Assembly: GCA_026027325.1 (NCBI GenBank)
Contig: JAMSLZ010000001.1
Span: 744,001-808,000, forward strand
Direction: 5' to 3'
DNA: 64,000 nucleotides
Source: Actinomucor elegans
Taxonomy: Eukaryota; Mucoromycota; Mucoromycetes; Mucorales; Mucoraceae
This document shows positions 58,524-64,000 of the stretch, one piece after another. The position numbers and the translations under genes were made by a program. The notes beneath the pieces were generated by a model. That model did no database searches. It was not told the DNA's origin and was given only the letters and a program-made list of their open reading frames with translations. Every line of letters starts with the position of its first letter. Within the stretch, counting starts at the first letter, position 1.

Positions 58524-61500
58524 ATGGCCGCACAGCCCACGCCTTTGAAGAGATTATCTGTTATAGCTGGTAAGAAAGGTTTGACGGATCTTCATATACC
58601 TACAATCACCGAAGACGCCCAAGATGTGGTTGGTAAGCTATTTTCCTCTGCTATATCGGAATATATTAACTGATTTATTCCACTTTCAATCAGGGATGCA
58701 AGGTAACTAGGCATGGCTGATCTTTAACAAAGAGATTTATTAACAATGGGTATATCAGGTCGCATTCGACTTCAAAAAGATGAAAAAATTAATAATAGCC
58801 AATGGATGGATAAGCAAAGAAACAACTTACTAGCTTACGAATACCTTTGTCACATTGGTGAAGCTAAAGAGTAAGCTGAAAACTTTATATTCAACCCTAT
58901 TCTACTAAACATATCTTATAGATGGATTGAAGATTGTTTACAAGACGATATCGACCCCATTATCAAGTTGGAGGAATCCATGAGAAACGGTATTGTCCTT
59001 GCCAAACTCGCCGATTGGTTTGCCCCTGGTATCGTTCGCAAGATATTTCAGGTATGATTTAAAACCAACTTTGGTGATTATTCAAATGATTCATAAATGG
59101 TTTAGGATACCAAATTGCAATTTCGTCATTCAGATAACATCAATTACTTCTTTGATGCCCTGAAAATCGTTCGCTTACCTCAAATCTTTTGGTTTGAACT
59201 AACAGATCTCTACGAGAAAAAGAACATTCCGAAAGTGATTTATTGTATCCACGCTTTAAGGTATATGGCTGATTGACCACAGTTTATTTTTGTGTGTGTT
59301 CTAAATGAGTTATTATACATCACAGCCATCTATTATCTAGACGTAATTTAGCTCCAAATATCAAAAACCTATTAGGTCAACTGCAATTCACAAGTAAGAT
59401 TTGCTACAAAATCAATGGTTAGGTTAGCCATTTTTACTAAACAAAAACTCTCCTAGACGAGGAATTGACCGCTACTCAACGCCATTTGGATATGTCAGGT
59501 GTACCTATGCCTAACTTTATGAATGTTGGACCATCCTTGAGACGCGAGTTGAATGAAGAGGATGATGATGATGTTGGTATTAATTACCAGCGATTAATGA
59601 CCTTTAGTGATTTTACGTTGCGTAACCTTCATACTCCAGACCTTATTATTGAAGAAGAATCTGATTCTGAATTATCTGAAGTATCTGCCGGATCAATAGA
59701 AGAAAGTAATGTATTGATAAGCTAAAGTCTATAGTATATATTAATTTAATGGAGGGAAACTTAGAATTTGAGCGGTATTGGTATACTGAGGCTAACCAGG
59801 ACAAGCTAGTTATCTGTCAGGCCTTTGCTCGTACATGGATCGCCAGGAAAGAATACAATCAAAAGCACCGTGAGTTGCATTCTTCCCCGTTCATTTCTCG
59901 AATTACGCGCCTTCAAGCTCATATCCGAGGCAATACTGTTCGCGCCAAACTAAGTGACAAAAAAGCTGCATTAATCGCTCGCAAAGCTTTTATCATTCAA
60001 CTGCAGGCAGCTAGTAGGGGATACATTGTTCGTTTCAGATACAGACAAACCATTGATCATTACAATTCCAACATTGATAAAGTTATTAAAGTTCAAAACT
60101 TTGTCAGAAATAAACTGTTGGGGAACGCATATCGCAAACTGACCAACGACACAAATCCATCTTTGAGCACCGTCAAGAGCTTTATTCACCTTTTGGATGA
60201 TAGTGACCTGGATTTCGATCGAGAACTAGCCTTGGAAGATCTGAGACAGCAAATAATTGAAAACATCCGAGAAAATAATCAATTAGATGCACATATCAAT
60301 GTCTTGGATATTCAGATTGCGTTGTTCTTGAAGAATGCAATCTCCATTGATGAAGTACTCAAACATAGTGGTGCATTTAAGAAGAAGAAGGAGCAGCAGC
60401 GTATTATCAGTGAAATGGCAGCCAAAAATAACCAGGCCAACTCTTTTTCTTTTACTGCTATTGACAAAGAGAGCAGGTGTCGACTGGAATTATATCAACA
60501 GCTAATTTATCTATTGCAAACAGAGCCCAAATACTTAGCTCGCTTGCTCTCCATGACCAATCGACAGGATTTGGGCGATTATTCAAGTCATAAATTGATC
60601 GAATCTACAGTGCTTTCTTTGTTTGGCTATGCTACGAACGCTCGTGAAGAATATTTGCTAATAAATCTTTGCAAGGTAAGACATGTGCTGGATTACAACC
60701 AGTTAGATATTCATATTTGTTCTAGTATTGTATTGCTGAAGAAATGAAAGACGTTGAAAGTACTCAAGAGTTCATGCGAGGCAATTATACTTTTATGAAG
60801 CTGGTCGTCCAAACTAATCGAGGCGCTAAGGAGCGTGAGTTCTTCCGCACGCTTTTGAATCCTCTCGTCAATGAAGTAGTTCATAATGAATTTTTGGATC
60901 TTGAAACAGATCCAGTCAGTATATACCATAAAGCAATCAATGATGAAGAGTCGAGAACAGGTATGCCATCCAATCGTCCTCATGCTGTTACTTCACAAGA
61001 TGCTCTTGCCGATAGTGAAGTGCGCGATACTTTTGTGATTCATCTGAGAAACTTGCGAGAGATTACAGAACAGTTCTTTGCTGCTGTCACATCCACAGTT
61101 GATACTGTTCCTTATGGTATTCGCGTAGTAGCAAGAGAATTGCGATTGATCCTGGAAGAGAATTTTGCTGATGAACCTCATGAACGTATCATTCGTATTA
61201 TTGGTAACTTTATCTATTATCGTTACTTAAATCCCGCTATTGTGTAAGTAAAAGAACTGCAGTAGATATTGAGGTTGGCTGACAATCTTTTTTTATGTAG
61301 AGCACCAGAGCAATACGACGTTATTGACGCTATTATTAATCCTATACAAAGAAAGAACTTGGCAGAGGTTCACTTTTTTCTTTACACTATCATGCCACCT
61401 CAAATTAATAATTCTTTTATATATAGGTCTCTAAAATGTTACAGCACATTTCAAGTGGCACCGTGTTTGAAGATGTACACGATATCTTTTTGGCTCCTCT

Positions 61501-62900
61501 CAATGAATACGTTGCTGACGCAGGTCAGCGTTTTGGCGAATGGTTCTTGGCATGTAAGTTGGTTTATTCAAAGAGGCCTGAATGAATTGTAATTGACGCT
61601 TGCATAGTAACTGACGTGGAGGATCCTGAAAGCTATTTTGGCATGCACTCTTTGACTGATCAGACTAGTACACACAAGCCTATAGTTTACTTGTCACCCA
61701 AAGAGCTATTCCATTTGCATTATACCCTTCAGACTAATATTGATATGATCGAACCTGAGGGTTCTGGGATCCTACACGATATTGTCAATGAAATTGGTCC
61801 CTCCACATATCATCCTGATCTTGAACTCCCAGAATCTATGGTCTGTTTGACTTTGACAAACCGCTGCGACAACATTCCTATGGATCCTACAGCGCGTCTT
61901 CAGCAATTATTAGTGGATACCAAGCGCTTAGTGATTTATGTTATCAAAATTCAAACAGGTCGCAATTTAGCCCATATATTTCAAGAGCCTATCATGTCTG
62001 AGCATGAAGTTGCATGGAACAGATTCAAGCGTAAAGAATTTTTAGAAGGCAAAGAGGATCATTCAATAGTGGCAAAACGTCGACACCTTAAACTGGGGCA
62101 ATCTGAGCCACCCTTAGATCTGTTGAAGTAAGAATTTGCACCTATATATAAGCTCTAGTTCTTTACTTACGCATCTATAGTATCACTTTCTTTCAGTTAA
62201 AGAGCATTGCTAACCGTTTGGTCGTGCATTTGGAGCGCTGCAAGGTAATCGCTTGCAATAACGCTTATCAGGACGTGATCAATATGATTGCTCGAGATAT
62301 TACTGGCAAGAACTCACGTCGTTTGCAACGCGACCGAGAGCTAGCGCGTATGAAACTTACACTTAGCCATCTCAAAGAAAAGCGCGATTATTTATTAGAC
62401 CAAGGCAATCAATATGAAGGCTACTTAAACAGTTGTATGACAGCTATGGCTACGAAGCGAGGCAAGAAGCAAAAATTCATCTTTCCTTTTACGCGTCAAT
62501 ACTTTCATATGCGAGGTCTGCAAAAGACCGGTCTTGTACCAAAATTCGGATCTTACAAGTATACTGCTAAGCAACTGTATGAACGCAAGGTCTTGTTGGA
62601 GGTGCTGGATATTTCAAAGAGACACTATGACCGTATTCCTATTATTTTGTCCATGGATCAAGCTGGTATTATAACAATTGAGGCAAGTTATGCCGGATGG
62701 CCCATGTCTTCTGTTCAGGTGGATATGCGCTATGAAGAGCTACTACAAACGCAGTTCGAAGGCGTACAAACAGTGACGGTATTAGATGGTATGGCTAAAG
62801 TCAATGTCAATCTGCTGATCTACCTCATAAACAAAAAGTAAGTCACAATAGCTGGTTGGTAATCACTTTTCTCTAACATATTAATAGGTTTTATGCATGA
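58524..62900 (+). CDS. IQG1: IQGAP (Iqg1/Rng2-type Ras-GAP-related scaffold)
   Basis: About 1,200 residues in 14 exons, including a 9-nt microexon at 58694-58702. Order: a calponin-homology domain (WIEDCLQDDIDPIIKLEESM, LADWFAPGIVRKIFQ, HSDNINYFFDAL) for actin binding. Two to three degenerate IQ motifs follow (CQAFARTWIARKEYNQKH, LQAHIRGNTVRAK, LQAASRGYIVRFRYRQ) for calmodulin or light chains. Next is a Ras-GAP-related domain (LLINLCKYCIAEEM, NRGAKEREFFRTLLNPLVNE, RIIGNFIYYRYLNPAIVAPE) without a clear catalytic arginine finger, then a RasGAP_C end (NLLIYLINKKFYA). IQGAPs organise the actomyosin ring and polarity sites with Cdc42 and formins. The stop at 59725 in the raw frame is inside an intron (59706-59764). 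Family call firm. Confidence 0.93.
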
Positions 62901-63242
62901 GCGTTATGTATTTTAAGAGTCGCGTAGTACCAGTATAGGAATCAAAAACTTGTAATTCAATAAAACAAACAAGAAGTACTTCTTCTTGCTCAATACTATC
63001 TACGTTTTCAGCTGCTAATAAAATCCTGATTTTTCTTAGTAAAGATGCGCCATCTGAAGTTGCCTTAAATGAATTGTCAATATAAATCGCCTTTAATACG
63101 TAAACCATTGGGAAACCGCGTTACACGAGTACCCCATTTCGATAAAAATAAATCGTTCCCACTTTCTTTACGCCTTTTTTCCTGTTTTTTCTTGTTTTCT
63201 AGAGTCATTTCTCGAGATTTTCGATTACATTAAACCAAGGCT
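62901..63242. other. intergenic, promoter of second MAP kinase
   Basis: About 340 bp. The minus ORF at 62881-63108 overlaps the IQGAP end and has no features. T-rich leader upstream of the ATG at 63243. Confidence 0.45.

Positions 63243-64000
<758 letters not shown>

Noticed and set aside
59706..59764. Apparent stop codon breaking IQGAP into two genes
   Set aside because: The stop lies in a 59-nt intron (donor GTAATG, acceptor CTTAG); splicing joins SIEE to KFERYW in frame.

Overview
The window looks like nuclear DNA of an early-diverging filamentous fungus, most likely Mucoromycota of the Mucorales type. The evidence is AT-rich spacers, many genes cut by introns of about 50-65 nt with GTAAGT-like donors, eukaryotic TATA and AATAAA signals, and protein families typical of that group: a PDR-type ABC pump, a cytochrome-b5 front-end desaturase, IQGAP, and MAP and AGC kinases. 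No bacterial operon features are seen. The species cannot be fixed from the sequence alone.

Left block (1-11.8 kb): the 3' part of a MATE transporter, a BRI3/LITAF-like membrane protein, a TVP38/VTT membrane protein, a four-exon mitoribosomal protein mS41, a Rieske [2Fe-2S] protein with a poly-Ser linker, a KEN-box coiled-coil protein and a cytochrome-b5 desaturase of the sphingolipid delta-8 type. Next (11.8-20.4 kb) is a gene-poor stretch with one secreted isochorismatase-like hydrolase and several decayed ORFs, one resembling the C-terminal end of a TnpB/Fanzor-like nuclease. A complete PDR ABC transporter lies at 20.4-25.0 kb.

Middle (25-48.6 kb): a repeat-rich stretch with a strand-asymmetric C-poor tract, a 13-bp minisatellite and a small orphan two-exon gene. 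It is followed by the cell-wall-integrity MAP kinase (Slt2 type), an MFS_1-like transporter, a two-finger C2H2 protein, a GOST-family seven-TM protein, transketolase, an S6K-like AGC kinase and an Ala/Ser-rich secretory protein with dibasic sites.

Right part: 48.6-54.0 kb is gene-poor, with repeat copies, a 36-residue membrane ORF and broken reading frames. Then come the PP2A scaffold subunit A, an IQGAP with a 9-nt microexon, and the 5' part of a second MAP kinase whose activation loop reads T-H-Y instead of T-E-Y or T-G-Y.

The coding content is mostly housekeeping: signalling (two MAPKs, an S6K-like kinase, PP2A-A, IQGAP), membrane traffic and transport, lipid and pentose metabolism. The genes are independently transcribed and do not form one pathway cluster. 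The less expected signals are the T-H-Y MAP kinase, a degenerate dispersed repeat family with at least eight copies in the window, the Kex2-like precursor protein, and several small spliced genes that simple ORF finding misses.
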